This document shows positions 15,846-24,451 of a DNA stretch of 64,000 nucleotides, piece after piece (position 1 is the first letter of the stretch; each line of letters begins with the position of its first letter). Source of the DNA: Spongisporangium articulatum (GTDB taxonomy: Bacteria; Actinomycetota; Actinomycetes; Actinomycetales; Kineosporiaceae); contig NZ_JBITLV010000004.1 in NCBI RefSeq assembly GCF_044465595.1, positions 248,001 through 312,000 of the forward strand. Reading direction: 5' to 3'. The notes below the pieces were generated by a model. The model was not told the origin of the DNA. It worked only from the letters and a program-made list of their open reading frames with translations, and ran no database searches. Made by a program: the position numbers and the translations under genes.

Positions 15846-17039
15846 TCAGCCGGAGAGCGACCGGCGACGGTCCCGCAGGGCCCGGCGGAGGTCGTTGAGC
15901 TGACGCACGGTGAACGGCGGCGCCGCGGCGACGAGCCGGTCGTACAGGTCGCTGGTGGCGGCCAGCAAGGCGTCGAGGATGCGCACCGCCGCCCGTTCCG
16001 GCAGCCCGATCTCCTTCGCGAAGGCGAGGAACGTCCTGCGGGACAAGCCCGACTCCTTGCCCTGCAGGCGCAGGGCCATGGTGTGGTCGCCGTAGGGCAG
16101 GGTCGACGGCAGGTCGTAGGCCGGGGCCACGCGCCACTCGCCGCCCGGGGTCGCGAGGACGGACAGGTTCTTGGCGTGCACGTCGCCGTTACCGGTCAGC
16201 CAGGCGAACACCAGCTGGGCGAACAGTGTCTGCAGGGCCACCGGCCGGGCCGGGCACAGGTCGGCCAGGGCGGTCACGACCTCCTCGGCGCTGACGGCGT
16301 ACTTGTCGGCCGGGTAGCGCCCGAGGGCCTGCGCGCCGTCCTCCACCGCGAGCCGTCGCCCGTCGGCCGGCCGGTCGAAGCGTTCGACGAGCAGCCCGGG
16401 CCGTCCGGCGAAGTCCCGCACGACCTCGGCACCGGCCGTCGCGATCCCGGCCCGCCGGGACTCGGCGAGGAAGAACGCCTCCGCCTCCACCAGGCCGGGG
16501 TACTGCGCCGGTTCGAACTTCAGGAGGTGCCGCCCGGTCCCGGCCGAGGCCTTGTCCTGGACGCCGGGCAGTCCGGCCCGGTCGACGACCCCGGTCCCCG
16601 CCCGGTAGGCCCGGAAGTCGACGTCCGAGTACTGGGCCACCGCCATCAGGGCCGTCGACCGGCCCGGGCGCGCCCCGCCGGGCACGACCTGTACGTCGCC
16701 CACGAGATCCGACCCCACGGCCAGCAAGAGGCTCAGCTCGTCGTCCCGGGACGTGCCGACCGCGTGGGCCAGGTCGCTCAACCGCGGCCCCTCGGGGAGC
16801 AGCCCGGCGAAGAAGGCCGGCACGGCGCCCGCCCGGGTCAGGGTCGGGGCGGCCACCAGCGGGAGCGTGGTGGCGACCGGCGCGGTCGCCGTGGCCAGGT
16901 ACTCGGGCAGGTAGGCGAAGCGGACGCCGTCCACGGTGCGGGTCAGCCGCGCGGCCCGGCGGCCGGCCTTGAAGACGTCGGCGTGCGGCGTCGTGCGCGC
17001 GACCCTCAGGTCCTGGACGTCTTCCGAAGCTGTGCTCAC
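15846..17039 (-). CDS. HipA-like Ser/Thr kinase (candidate toxin)
   Basis: A 397-residue HipA-family kinase. The N-terminal subdomain covers ~1-110 (AYLPEYLATATAPVATTLPL, FFAGLLPEGPRL), then the PGVQDKAS ATP-loop motif and HLLKFEP with the catalytic-type Lys, and the catalytic loop GNGDVHAKN followed by PAYDLPST in the metal-binding position. HipA enzymes phosphorylate glutamyl-tRNA synthetase and induce dormancy. All kinase motifs look intact. The HipB-like gene is 600 bp downstream rather than adjacent upstream, and the intervening DNA has lower GC, suggesting acquisition or rearrangement. The target here is unknown. Confidence 0.85.
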   Translation of the reverse strand: MSTASEDVQDLRVARTTPHADVFKAGRRAARLTRTVDGVRFAYLPEYLATATAPVATTLPLVAAPTLTRAGAVPAFFAGLLPEGPRLSDLAHAVGTSRDDELSLLLAVGSDLVGDVQVVPGGARPGRSTALMAVAQYSDVDFRAYRAGTGVVDRAGLPGVQDKASAGTGRHLLKFEPAQYPGLVEAEAFFLAESRRAGIATAGAEVVRDFAGRPGLLVERFDRPADGRRLAVEDGAQALGRYPADKYAVSAEEVVTALADLCPARPVALQTLFAQLVFAWLTGNGDVHAKNLSVLATPGGEWRVAPAYDLPSTLPYGDHTMALRLQGKESGLSRRTFLAFAKEIGLPERAAVRILDALLAATSDLYDRLVAAAPPFTVRQLNDLRRALRDRRRSLSG

Positions 17040-17083
17040 CGTCCGGGCAGAATAGGACGATCGCGGTGCCCGTCGTCGGCGTT

Positions 17084-17113
17084 TTGACCCTCCATCCGGC
17101 TCGGCGGTAGGCT
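17084..17113 (+). promoter_or_regulatory. Predicted housekeeping promoter of rplM operon
   Basis: TTGACC (17084-17089) and TAGGCT (17108-17113) with an 18-nt spacer fit an SigA/HrdB promoter. This leaves a leader of about 100 nt before the rplM GTG. Confidence 0.5.
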
Positions 17114-17217
17114 GTTCAACCGTCGTGTGACCCGTTCGTCATGCGCCCGGAACGTGCGGGCCGCTGGTCGCGGGACCGACCCCATGTCAGACATAGATCT
17201 AGAACGAGGCTGCCACC

Positions 17218-17661
17218 GTGCGTACGTACACCCCGAAGCCTGGCGACGTCGAGCGCCGCTGGCACGTCATCGACGCCAACGACGTCGTGCTGGGCCGGCT
17301 GGCCACCCAGGCTGCGGTGCTGCTGCGCGGCAAGCACAAGCCGACCTTCGCGCCGCACGTCGACACGGGCGACTTCGTCATCATCATCAACGCCGAGAAG
17401 GTCGCCCTGACCGGCTCGAAGCGTGAGCAGAAGAAGGCGTACCGGCACTCCGGCTACCCGGGCGGTCTGCGGGCCGTCGGCTACGTCGAGCTGCTGGAGA
17501 AGCACCCCGAGCGGGCCGTCGAGAAGGCGATCCGCGGGATGATCCCGAAGAACTCCCTGGGGCGTCAGGTGCTGAGCAAGCTCAAGGTCTACGCCGGCCC
17601 GGAGCACCCGCACGCGGCCCAGAAGCCCGTGCCTTTCGAGATCACCCAGGTCGCGCAGTAA
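17218..17661 (+). CDS. rplM: 50S ribosomal protein L13
   Basis: A 147-residue L13 of standard length, with RTYTPKPGDVERRWHVIDA at the start, LGRLATQAAVLLRGKHKP, and GGLRAVGYVELLEKHPERAVEKAIRGMIPKN. It binds 23S rRNA early in large-subunit assembly. GTG start. It forms an operon with rpsI (45-nt gap) and glmM. Confidence 0.98.
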   Translation: MRTYTPKPGDVERRWHVIDANDVVLGRLATQAAVLLRGKHKPTFAPHVDTGDFVIIINAEKVALTGSKREQKKAYRHSGYPGGLRAVGYVELLEKHPERAVEKAIRGMIPKNSLGRQVLSKLKVYAGPEHPHAAQKPVPFEITQVAQ

Positions 17662-17706
17662 GCCCCGCCGCGGCGCATACCGAGAAACGTAGAACCGAGG
17701 AGAACC

Positions 17707-18210
17707 GTGGCTGAGCCCACCATCGACGACGTGACCGACGAGATCGAGGCCGAAGAGCTCGACGAGTCGGGCAGCTACACCACTGCCACCCCGGCCCCCA
17801 AGGGCACCGGCTCCAGCATCACCGCGCCGGGTGCCGCGACGGGTCGCCGCAAGGAGGCCATCGCCCGGGTCCGCTTGGTGCCGGGCTCCGGCAACTGGAC
17901 GATCAACGGCCGCACCCTCGAGGACTACTTCCCCAACAAGGTGCACCAGCAGCTGGTCAACGACCCGTTCCGGGTGACCGAGCTCGAGGGCCGCTTCGAC
18001 GTCATCGCCCGCATCCACGGCGGCGGCAGCTCCGGCCAGGCCGGCGCGCTGCGCCTCGGCGTGGCCCGGGCCCTGAACGAGATCGACGCCGAGGCCAACC
18101 GGCCGGCGCTGAAGAAGAACGGCTTCGTCACCCGTGACCCCCGGGTCAAGGAGCGCAAGAAGGCCGGTCTCAAGAAGGCGCGCAAGGCTCCTCAGTACTC
18201 CAAGCGCTGA
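17707..18210 (+). CDS. rpsI: 30S ribosomal protein S9
   Basis: A 167-residue S9. The conserved domain starts at RRKEAIARVRLVPGSG and ends in the basic tail KKARKAPQYSKR that reaches the P-site tRNA. About 40 acidic N-terminal residues (DDVTDEIEAEELDESG) precede it, as in other actinobacterial S9 proteins. A GAGGAGAACC ribosome-binding site precedes the GTG start. glmM begins 15 nt after the stop. Confidence 0.98.
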   Translation: MAEPTIDDVTDEIEAEELDESGSYTTATPAPKGTGSSITAPGAATGRRKEAIARVRLVPGSGNWTINGRTLEDYFPNKVHQQLVNDPFRVTELEGRFDVIARIHGGGSSGQAGALRLGVARALNEIDAEANRPALKKNGFVTRDPRVKERKKAGLKKARKAPQYSKR

Positions 18211-18225
18211 TCCGGCGCTCGCGTC

Positions 18226-19575
18226 GTGGCGAGGCTCTTCGGCACGGACGGCGTGCGCGGGCTGGCGAACCGGGATGTCACCGCCGAGATGGCGTTGGAC
18301 CTGGCGGTCGCCGCCGCGCACGTGCTCGGCGAGGCGGGGGAGTTCGCCCAGGGACGACGTCCACGGGCCATCGTCGGGCGTGACCCGCGCGCCTCGGGCG
18401 AGTTCCTGTCCGCGGCCGTGGTCGCGGGCCTGGCCAGCGCGGGCGTGGACGTCGAGGACGTCAGCGTGATGCCCACCCCGGCGGTCGCGACGCTGGTCGC
18501 CGACACCGGGGCGGACCTGGGTGTGGTGCTGTCGGCGTCGCACAACCCGATGCCCGACAACGGGATCAAGTTCTTCGGGCGCGGCGGGCACAAGCTGTCC
18601 GACGACGTCGAGGACGAGATCGAGAAGCGGATGGGCGAGCCCTGGGCCCGCCCGACCGGGGGTGACGTCGGCCGCGTCCGGCGGATGCCCGACGCGGGCG
18701 CCCGCTACGTCTCGCACCTGCTCGGCGAGCTGCCAGGAGGCCTCGACGGGCTGCGCATCGTCGTCGACTGCGCGCACGGGGCCGCGAGCGCCGTGTCGCC
18801 CCGGGCGTTCCGCGAGGCCGGCGCCGACGTGGTCGTCATCGGGGCCGACCCCGACGGGCTGAACATCAACGACGGCTACGGCTCGACCCACCTCGACCGG
18901 TTGCGCGACGCCGTGGTCAGCCACGGCGCGGCCGCGGGGATCGCGCATGACGGCGACGCGGACCGCTGCCTGGCCATCGACCACCTGGGCCGCGACGTCG
19001 ACGGCGACCAGATCATGGCCATCCTCGCGCTGGCCTTCCGCGAACGCGGCGAACTGGTCGACGACACCCTCGTCACCACCGTGATGAGCAACCTCGGCCT
19101 GCGCCTGGCCATGCAGCGCGAGGGCATCAACCTCGTCCAGACCGCGGTCGGCGACCGCTACGTGCTCGAGGCGCTGCGCGACGGCGGCTACACGCTCGGC
19201 GGCGAGCAGTCCGGCCACGTGCTGATGCTGAACCACTCGACGACCGGCGACGGCGTCCTCACCGGCCTGCACCTGATGGCCCGCATCGCGCAGACCCGCA
19301 AGAGCCTCGCCGAGCTGGCCTCGGTGATGGAGCGGCTGCCGCAGGTACTGATCAACGTCTCGGGCGTCGACCGCACCCGTACGGACGACGAGGTACTGCT
19401 CGCCGCCGTCACCGCGGCCGAGGAGAAGCTCGGCAACGACGGGCGCGTGCTGCTGCGCCCCAGCGGCACCGAGCCGCTGGTGCGGGTGATGGTCGAGGCG
19501 GCCCACGCGGACGACGCACGCGCGGTCGCGGCAGACCTGGCGGCGGTCGTCCGGGACCGGCTGTCTCTGAGGTGA
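18226..19575 (+). CDS. glmM: Phosphoglucosamine mutase
   Basis: GlmM converts glucosamine-6-phosphate to glucosamine-1-phosphate for UDP-GlcNAc and peptidoglycan. It has 449 residues (family ~445), with RLFGTDGVRG at the start and the phosphoserine loop SASHNP (Ser105). The metal loop DGDADR and the phosphate-binding RPSGTEPLVRVM motif near the C-terminus are also present. GTG start 15 nt after rpsI; this rplM-rpsI-glmM order is standard in actinobacteria. The substrate-producing enzyme GlmS is encoded 3 kb downstream. Confidence 0.97.
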   Translation: MARLFGTDGVRGLANRDVTAEMALDLAVAAAHVLGEAGEFAQGRRPRAIVGRDPRASGEFLSAAVVAGLASAGVDVEDVSVMPTPAVATLVADTGADLGVVLSASHNPMPDNGIKFFGRGGHKLSDDVEDEIEKRMGEPWARPTGGDVGRVRRMPDAGARYVSHLLGELPGGLDGLRIVVDCAHGAASAVSPRAFREAGADVVVIGADPDGLNINDGYGSTHLDRLRDAVVSHGAAAGIAHDGDADRCLAIDHLGRDVDGDQIMAILALAFRERGELVDDTLVTTVMSNLGLRLAMQREGINLVQTAVGDRYVLEALRDGGYTLGGEQSGHVLMLNHSTTGDGVLTGLHLMARIAQTRKSLAELASVMERLPQVLINVSGVDRTRTDDEVLLAAVTAAEEKLGNDGRVLLRPSGTEPLVRVMVEAAHADDARAVAADLAAVVRDRLSLR

Positions 19576-19582
19576 TCTCACA

Positions 19583-20347
19583 GTGATCGAGTACCACTCG
19601 CCCCGCGAGATCGAGCAGATGCGCCCGGCCGGAAGCTTCGTGGCGAGCGTGCTGACGGCGCTCGAGGCCGCCGCCGACGTCGGTGTGAACCTGCTCGAGC
19701 TCGACGCCTTGGCGCACGAGATGATCCGCTCGGCCGGCGCCGAGAGCTGCTACATCGACTACCACCCGTCGTTCGGCGCGTTCCCGTTCGGCAAGGTGCT
19801 GTGCACGTCGGTCAACGACGCCGTCCTGCACGGCCTGCCGCACGACTACCGCCTGCGGGACGGCGACCTCGTGTCGTTCGACTTCGCCGCCTCGCTCGAG
19901 GGCTGGGTGTCGGACTCGGCGCTGTCGGTGGTCGTCGGCACGCCCGACCCGCGCGACCTGGCCCTGATCGACGTCACGCAACGCGCGCTGGCCGCCGCCA
20001 TCGAGGTGTTCCGGCCCGGCAACCGGATGGGCGACATCTCCGCGACCATCGGTGCGGTGGCTCGCGAGGCCGGCTTGAGCGTCAACCTGGAGTTCGGCGG
20101 GCACGGCGTGGGCCGCACCATGCACGGTGACCCCCACGTCGCCAACGACGGGCGTCCCGGTCGGGGGCTGGTGCTCAAACCCGGCCTGGTGCTCGCGATC
20201 GAACCGTGGTTCCTGCAGAGCACCGACAAGCTGCGGATGGACTCCGACGGCTGGACGCTGCGCAGCGCCGACGGCTCCCGCGGCGCGCACAGCGAGCACA
20301 CGATCGCCCTCACCGAGGACGGCCCGCTGGTCCTCACCGCCCGCTGA
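19583..20347 (+). CDS. map: Type I methionine aminopeptidase
   Basis: Removes N-terminal methionine from nascent proteins. The 254-residue protein has the full set of metal and catalytic residues: His83 (HGLPH), Asp100, Asp111, His174 (GGHGVG), Glu207 (AIEPWF) and Glu238 (SEHT). It has no N-terminal zinc-finger extension, so it is the short type Ib-like form. GTG start 7 nt after glmM. Actinobacteria usually have more than one map gene; this need not be the copy in the ribosomal cluster. Confidence 0.93.
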   Translation: MIEYHSPREIEQMRPAGSFVASVLTALEAAADVGVNLLELDALAHEMIRSAGAESCYIDYHPSFGAFPFGKVLCTSVNDAVLHGLPHDYRLRDGDLVSFDFAASLEGWVSDSALSVVVGTPDPRDLALIDVTQRALAAAIEVFRPGNRMGDISATIGAVAREAGLSVNLEFGGHGVGRTMHGDPHVANDGRPGRGLVLKPGLVLAIEPWFLQSTDKLRMDSDGWTLRSADGSRGAHSEHTIALTEDGPLVLTAR

Positions 20348-20360
20348 CGTCCATCAGTTC

Positions 20361-20412
20361 GTGATCATGCACAAACGCATCATCTGCGCGGTGATCATGC
20401 ACAAACGCATGC
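20361..20412 (+). repeat. Two tandem copies of a REP-like palindromic element
   Basis: Copies at 20361-20384 and 20391-20412 share GATCATGCACAAACGCAT and are spaced 30 bp start to start. Each can fold into a short hairpin (GATCATGC / GCATCATC with one mismatch, loop ACAAAC). They lie between map and the convergent DUF389 gene, whose stop begins at 20413. The same element occurs inverted at 21431-21483 and, as a perfect head-to-head pair with one base changed, at 57380-57438. Confidence 0.85.
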
Positions 20413-21381
20413 TCAACGCCTGGGGTTGCGGGCCGGCCTGAACCGCGGGTCGGTGAGCACGCGTTGCACGGCCAGCACGACGGCACCGGCGACGACCATC
20501 CCCAGCAGATTGACGCCCAACTGCGTCGCCGCCCCGCCGATCTCCGCCACCATTCGCGGCTGATCGACGAAAGCCAGGGCCAGGGCCAGGTTTCCGGCGG
20601 CCGGCACCGTCGTCACGGAGATGAACACCCCGACCAGGGCGTTGCCGCGCCCGGCGGTCAGCGACAGCACCCCGGCCGCTCCGGCCAGCAAGGCCACCAC
20701 GACGGACCACCGGTCGGGTCGCCAGACGAACCCGGTCTGCGGCCGCGGCGCCAGCACGTCGGCCGCCGAGACCCAGTCCGCCGCCCGGGCCAGCACCGCC
20801 AGCACCGCGACCAGCAGGATCGCCACCGCGAACCCGATCAGCAGCAGTTGTCCGGCGCCGGCCAGCAGGTGCCGCCGCCGTAGCACGAGCCCCACGGCGA
20901 TCGCCGAGACCGGGCCGAACTCGGGGCCGACGACCATCGCGCCGACGATCAGGATCGGCGAGTCGGTGATCACCGCGACCGCCGCGATCGCGGTGGCCAG
21001 GGTCAGGAACGCGAAGTACGACCACGAGAGCCGTGCGTCGTCCGCAGCCCGGCGGCGGACGACGTCCCAGACGATTCCGTCCTCCGGCGCCCCGGGGGCG
21101 GCCCGCTCGGCGCGGGCTGCCGCAGGGGAGTCGACCGCCTCGACCTCCTCGATGACGATCCCGGCCTCGGTATGCAGCCCGGCCGCCCGGACCTGCGCGA
21201 TCACGTCGCTGGCCGCCTCGCGGGCCACCAGGCAGATGAGAGTGTCGCCCCGGTCGAGACCGGGCCCGCAGAATGAGGTCCCGGTGAGCAGGACGACGTG
21301 CGCCACGCGCGGTTCCGCCTCGAGCAGGTCCAGCACGGCCGGGGGCATCGGCCCGGGGACGACGATCCGCAGGTCGATCAC
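20413..21381 (-). CDS. DUF389-family membrane protein
   Basis: A 322-residue protein with a soluble N-terminal domain (1-~115, IDLRIVVPGPMPPAVLDLLE) and about six membrane segments after residue 118, typical of DUF389/TIGR00341 proteins. Conserved-looking loops are TDSPILIVGAMVVGPEFGP and GVFISVTTVPAAGNLALA. The function of the family is not established. The gene is enclosed by the inverted REP-like element pairs, its stop touching the left pair. Confidence 0.88.
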   Translation of the reverse strand: MIDLRIVVPGPMPPAVLDLLEAEPRVAHVVLLTGTSFCGPGLDRGDTLICLVAREAASDVIAQVRAAGLHTEAGIVIEEVEAVDSPAAARAERAAPGAPEDGIVWDVVRRRAADDARLSWSYFAFLTLATAIAAVAVITDSPILIVGAMVVGPEFGPVSAIAVGLVLRRRHLLAGAGQLLLIGFAVAILLVAVLAVLARAADWVSAADVLAPRPQTGFVWRPDRWSVVVALLAGAAGVLSLTAGRGNALVGVFISVTTVPAAGNLALALAFVDQPRMVAEIGGAATQLGVNLLGMVVAGAVVLAVQRVLTDPRFRPARNPRR

Positions 21382-21430
21382 GCCGTCACGCTACCGGCCC
21401 CTCATGTCCGGTCTTGATCGTGTGTCAGCG

Positions 21431-21483
21431 CATCATGCGTTCGTGCATGATCACCGCAGAGATGATGCGTTTGTGCATGATCA
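21431..21483 (-). repeat. Inverted pair of the same REP-like element
   Basis: Copies at 21431-21452 and 21461-21483 carry ATGATGCGTTTGTGCATGATC and a slightly diverged partner (GTTCGTG in the middle), again with 30-bp spacing. Their reverse complement aligns over ~50 bp with the pair at 20361-20412, so the ~1-kb DUF389 segment is bracketed by imperfect inverted repeats. They lie between the DUF389 start and the coaA stop (21500). Confidence 0.85.
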
Positions 21484-21499
21484 ACAACAAGGGGGAGGG

Positions 21500-22471
21500 T
21501 CACAGCTTGCGCAGGCGGATGCGGCGGACGCTGTGGTCGCCGCCCTTGGTCAGCACGAGCGTGGCCCGTCCGCGGGTGGGCAGCACGTTCTCGACCAGGT
21601 TCTTCTCGTTGATCTCCCGCCAGATGCGTTGGGCGGTGTCCACGGCCTCGTCGTCGGTCAGCGACGCGTAGCGGTGGAAGTACGACTCGGGGCTGGCGAA
21701 CGCCGTCTCCCGCAGGCGCAGGAACCGGTCGGTGTACCAGGTGCGCACGTCGTCGGTGCGCGCGTCGACGTAGATCGTGAAGTCGAAGAAGTCGCTGACC
21801 GCCACACCCTGCCGGCCGTCGGAGCGCACACGGGCCGGCTGCAGCACGTTCAGCCCCTCGACGATCAGCACGTCCGGTCGCCGCACGACCACCTCGGCGC
21901 TCGGCACGATGTCGTAGGTCAGGTGCGAGTAGACCGGCGCCCGGACCTCCTCGACCCCTGACTTCACGTCGGAGACGAACCGGGTCAGCTTGCGCCGGTC
22001 GTACGACTCGGGGAAGCCCTTGCGCTCCATCAGCCCGCGCGCCGCCAGCTCGGCGTTGGGCAGCAGGAACCCGTCGGTGGTGACCAGCTCGACCCGCGGG
22101 GTGTCGGGGAAGGCGGCCAGCAGCTCCTTCAGGATGCGGGCGATGGTCGACTTGCCGACCGCCACCGAACCGGCGATGCCGATCACGAAGGGGGTGCGCT
22201 CGCCCTCCTCGTGCAGGAACGTCGAGGTGGCGGCGTGCAACTGGTCGACGCCGGCGTTGTACAGGTTCAGCAGCCGGGCCAGGGGGAGGTAGACCTCCTC
22301 GACCTCGTGCACGTCGATCCGGTCGCCGAGGCCGCGCACCCGGGCCACGTCCCGGGCGTCCAGGGTCATCGGGGTGCTGGCCCGCAGGGCGCTCCACGAC
22401 TCCCGGTCGAGCTCGACGTACGGGGTGTGACCGGTGGACTTGATGCCGCCGACCGCGTCTGCCGTGCTCAC
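21500..22471 (-). CDS. coaA: Type I pantothenate kinase
   Basis: Catalyses the first step of coenzyme A synthesis, ATP-dependent phosphorylation of pantothenate. The 323-residue form starts at GTG 22471 (STADAVGG); the frame stays open to 22528. The P-loop GSVAVGKST, the TTDGFLLPN segment, the LTYDIVP region and VLIVEGLNVLQ identify the type I (CoaA) family. It is divergent from glmS across a 96-bp intergenic region that must hold both promoters. Confidence 0.95.
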   Translation of the reverse strand: MSTADAVGGIKSTGHTPYVELDRESWSALRASTPMTLDARDVARVRGLGDRIDVHEVEEVYLPLARLLNLYNAGVDQLHAATSTFLHEEGERTPFVIGIAGSVAVGKSTIARILKELLAAFPDTPRVELVTTDGFLLPNAELAARGLMERKGFPESYDRRKLTRFVSDVKSGVEEVRAPVYSHLTYDIVPSAEVVVRRPDVLIVEGLNVLQPARVRSDGRQGVAVSDFFDFTIYVDARTDDVRTWYTDRFLRLRETAFASPESYFHRYASLTDDEAVDTAQRIWREINEKNLVENVLPTRGRATLVLTKGGDHSVRRIRLRKL

Positions 22472-22567
22472 CCCGGCATTGTGCCCGCCCACCGGTCCCC
22501 GGCCACCCAGGGAGGGTGTGACGTTCACTCAGGCGCCCCACGCGGGCCACCGACTACCCTCTTCCCC

Positions 22568-24448
22568 ATGTGCGGAATCGTGGGTTACACCAGCACGGGG
22601 GCGCCGGGCGACGCGGACGCGCTGGACGTCGTCCTGGAGGGCCTGCGCCGGCTGGAGTACCGCGGCTACGACTCGGCGGGTGTGGCCCTGCAGATCGCCG
22701 GCCGGGCGCACGGCGCGCTGTACACGGAGAAGAAGGCCGGCAAGCTGGCCCGGCTGGAGGAGGCCCTCGAGGAGCAGCCGCCCCCGCCCTCCCGTACCGG
22801 CATCGGCCACACCCGGTGGGCCACCCACGGCGGGCCGACCGACGAGAACGCCCACCCGCACCTGGGCGGCGGCGTCGGCCCGGACGGCGTGGCCCGGGTC
22901 GCCGTGATCCACAACGGCATCATCGAGAACTTCGCCGCGCTGAAGCGTGAGCTGCTCGCCGAGGGCGTGACGTTCACCAGCCAGACCGACACCGAGGTGG
23001 TCGCCCACCTCCTGGCCAAGGCCCACACCGGCGACCTGGCCGAGGCCATGCGCACCGTCGTCCGCCGGCTCGAGGGCGCGTTCACGCTGCTGGCCGTGCA
23101 CGCGGACCTGCCGGACGTCGTCGTCGGCGCCCGCCGCAACTCGCCGCTCGTCGTGGGCGTGGGGGAGGGCGCGAACTACCTCGGCTCCGACGTGGCCGCC
23201 TTCATCGGTCACACCCGCGAGGCGATCGAGCTCGGCCAGGACCAGATCGTCACCATCACCCCGGCCAGCGTGACCATCACCGACTTCGCCGGGAACCCGG
23301 TGCAGGGCCGCCGGTTCCACGTCGACTGGGACGCCGCCGCCGCCGAGAAGGGCGGCTTCGACAGCTTCATGGCCAAGGAGATCGCCGACCAGCCGCAGGC
23401 GGTCGCCGACACCCTGCTCGGCCGCAGTGACGAGGACGGCCGGCTGATCCTGGACGAGCTGCGCGTCGACGAGGCGGCGCTGCGCGAGATCGACAAGATC
23501 GTCGTCGTCGCCTGCGGCACCGCCGCCTACGCGGGGATGGTGGCCAAGTACGCGATCGAGCACTGGTGCCGCATCCCGTGCGAGGTCGAGCTGGCCCACG
23601 AGTTCCGCTACCGGGACCCGGTGGTGAACGCGAGGACGCTGGTGGTGGCCATCTCCCAGTCCGGCGAGACGATGGACACGATCATGGCCGTGCGGCACGC
23701 CCGCGAGCAGGGCGCCCGGGTGATCGCCATCTGCAACACCCACGGCTCGACGATCCCGCGCGAGTCCGACGCCGCGCTGTACACGCACGCGGGCCCGGAG
23801 ATCGCGGTGGCCAGCACCAAGGCGTTCCTGGCCCAGATCACCGCCTGCTACCTGCTCGGCCTGTACCTGGCCCAGCTGCGCGGCAACAAGTCGCCCGGCG
23901 AGGTCACCGACATCCTGGGCCAGTTGCACGCGATGCCCGACAAGATCGCCAAGACCCTCGAGGGCCTCGACCAGGTCCGCCGGATGGCCCGGTGGATGGC
24001 CGACACCCGCTCGGTGCTGTTCCTGGGCCGGCACGTCGGCTTCCCGGTCGCGATGGAGGGCGCCCTGAAGCTGAAGGAGCTCGCCTACATCCACGCCGAG
24101 GGGTTCGCGGCCGGCGAGCTGAAGCACGGCCCGATCGCGCTGATCGAGCCCGGGCAGCCCGTCTTCGTCGTGGTGCCCTCGCCGACCAGCCCGCTGCACC
24201 CCAAGGTGGTCTCCAACATCCAGGAGATCAACGCCCGGGGGGCCCGGACCATCGTGATCGCCGAGGAGGGCGACGAGGACGTCGTCCCCTACGCCCAGGA
24301 GGTCGTCCGGGTGCCGCAGACGCCCGCCCTCCTGGCCCCGCTGGTGACCGTCGTGCCGCTGCAGGTCTTCGCGTGCGAGCTGGCCGGGGCCAAGGGGCTG
24401 GACGTCGACCAGCCCCGCAACCTCGCGAAGTCCGTCACCGTCGAATAG
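22568..24448 (+). CDS. glmS: Glutamine-fructose-6-phosphate aminotransferase
   Basis: Makes glucosamine-6-phosphate from fructose-6-phosphate and glutamine, the entry to UDP-GlcNAc. The 626-residue protein starts MCGIVGYT, with Cys2 as the amidotransferase nucleophile after Met removal, followed by LRRLEYRGYDSAG and GIGHTRWATHG. Two SIS sugar-isomerase domains follow (SQSGETMDT; EGALKLKEL), ending DQPRNLAKSVTVE. The frame is open upstream to 22211, but only the ATG at 22568 places Cys at position 2. No glmS ribozyme is apparent. Confidence 0.97.
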   Translation: MCGIVGYTSTGAPGDADALDVVLEGLRRLEYRGYDSAGVALQIAGRAHGALYTEKKAGKLARLEEALEEQPPPPSRTGIGHTRWATHGGPTDENAHPHLGGGVGPDGVARVAVIHNGIIENFAALKRELLAEGVTFTSQTDTEVVAHLLAKAHTGDLAEAMRTVVRRLEGAFTLLAVHADLPDVVVGARRNSPLVVGVGEGANYLGSDVAAFIGHTREAIELGQDQIVTITPASVTITDFAGNPVQGRRFHVDWDAAAAEKGGFDSFMAKEIADQPQAVADTLLGRSDEDGRLILDELRVDEAALREIDKIVVVACGTAAYAGMVAKYAIEHWCRIPCEVELAHEFRYRDPVVNARTLVVAISQSGETMDTIMAVRHAREQGARVIAICNTHGSTIPRESDAALYTHAGPEIAVASTKAFLAQITACYLLGLYLAQLRGNKSPGEVTDILGQLHAMPDKIAKTLEGLDQVRRMARWMADTRSVLFLGRHVGFPVAMEGALKLKELAYIHAEGFAAGELKHGPIALIEPGQPVFVVVPSPTSPLHPKVVSNIQEINARGARTIVIAEEGDEDVVPYAQEVVRVPQTPALLAPLVTVVPLQVFACELAGAKGLDVDQPRNLAKSVTVE

Positions 24449-24451
24449 CCG

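Noticed and set aside
20361..21483. Insertion sequence around the DUF389 gene
   Set aside because: No transposase, no target-site duplication is visible and the flanking elements recur elsewhere as gene-end palindromes. Reported as a finding, not called as a mobile element.
22211..22567. Upstream extension of glmS
   Set aside because: GlmS needs Cys at position 2 after the initiator Met; only the ATG at 22568 gives that.
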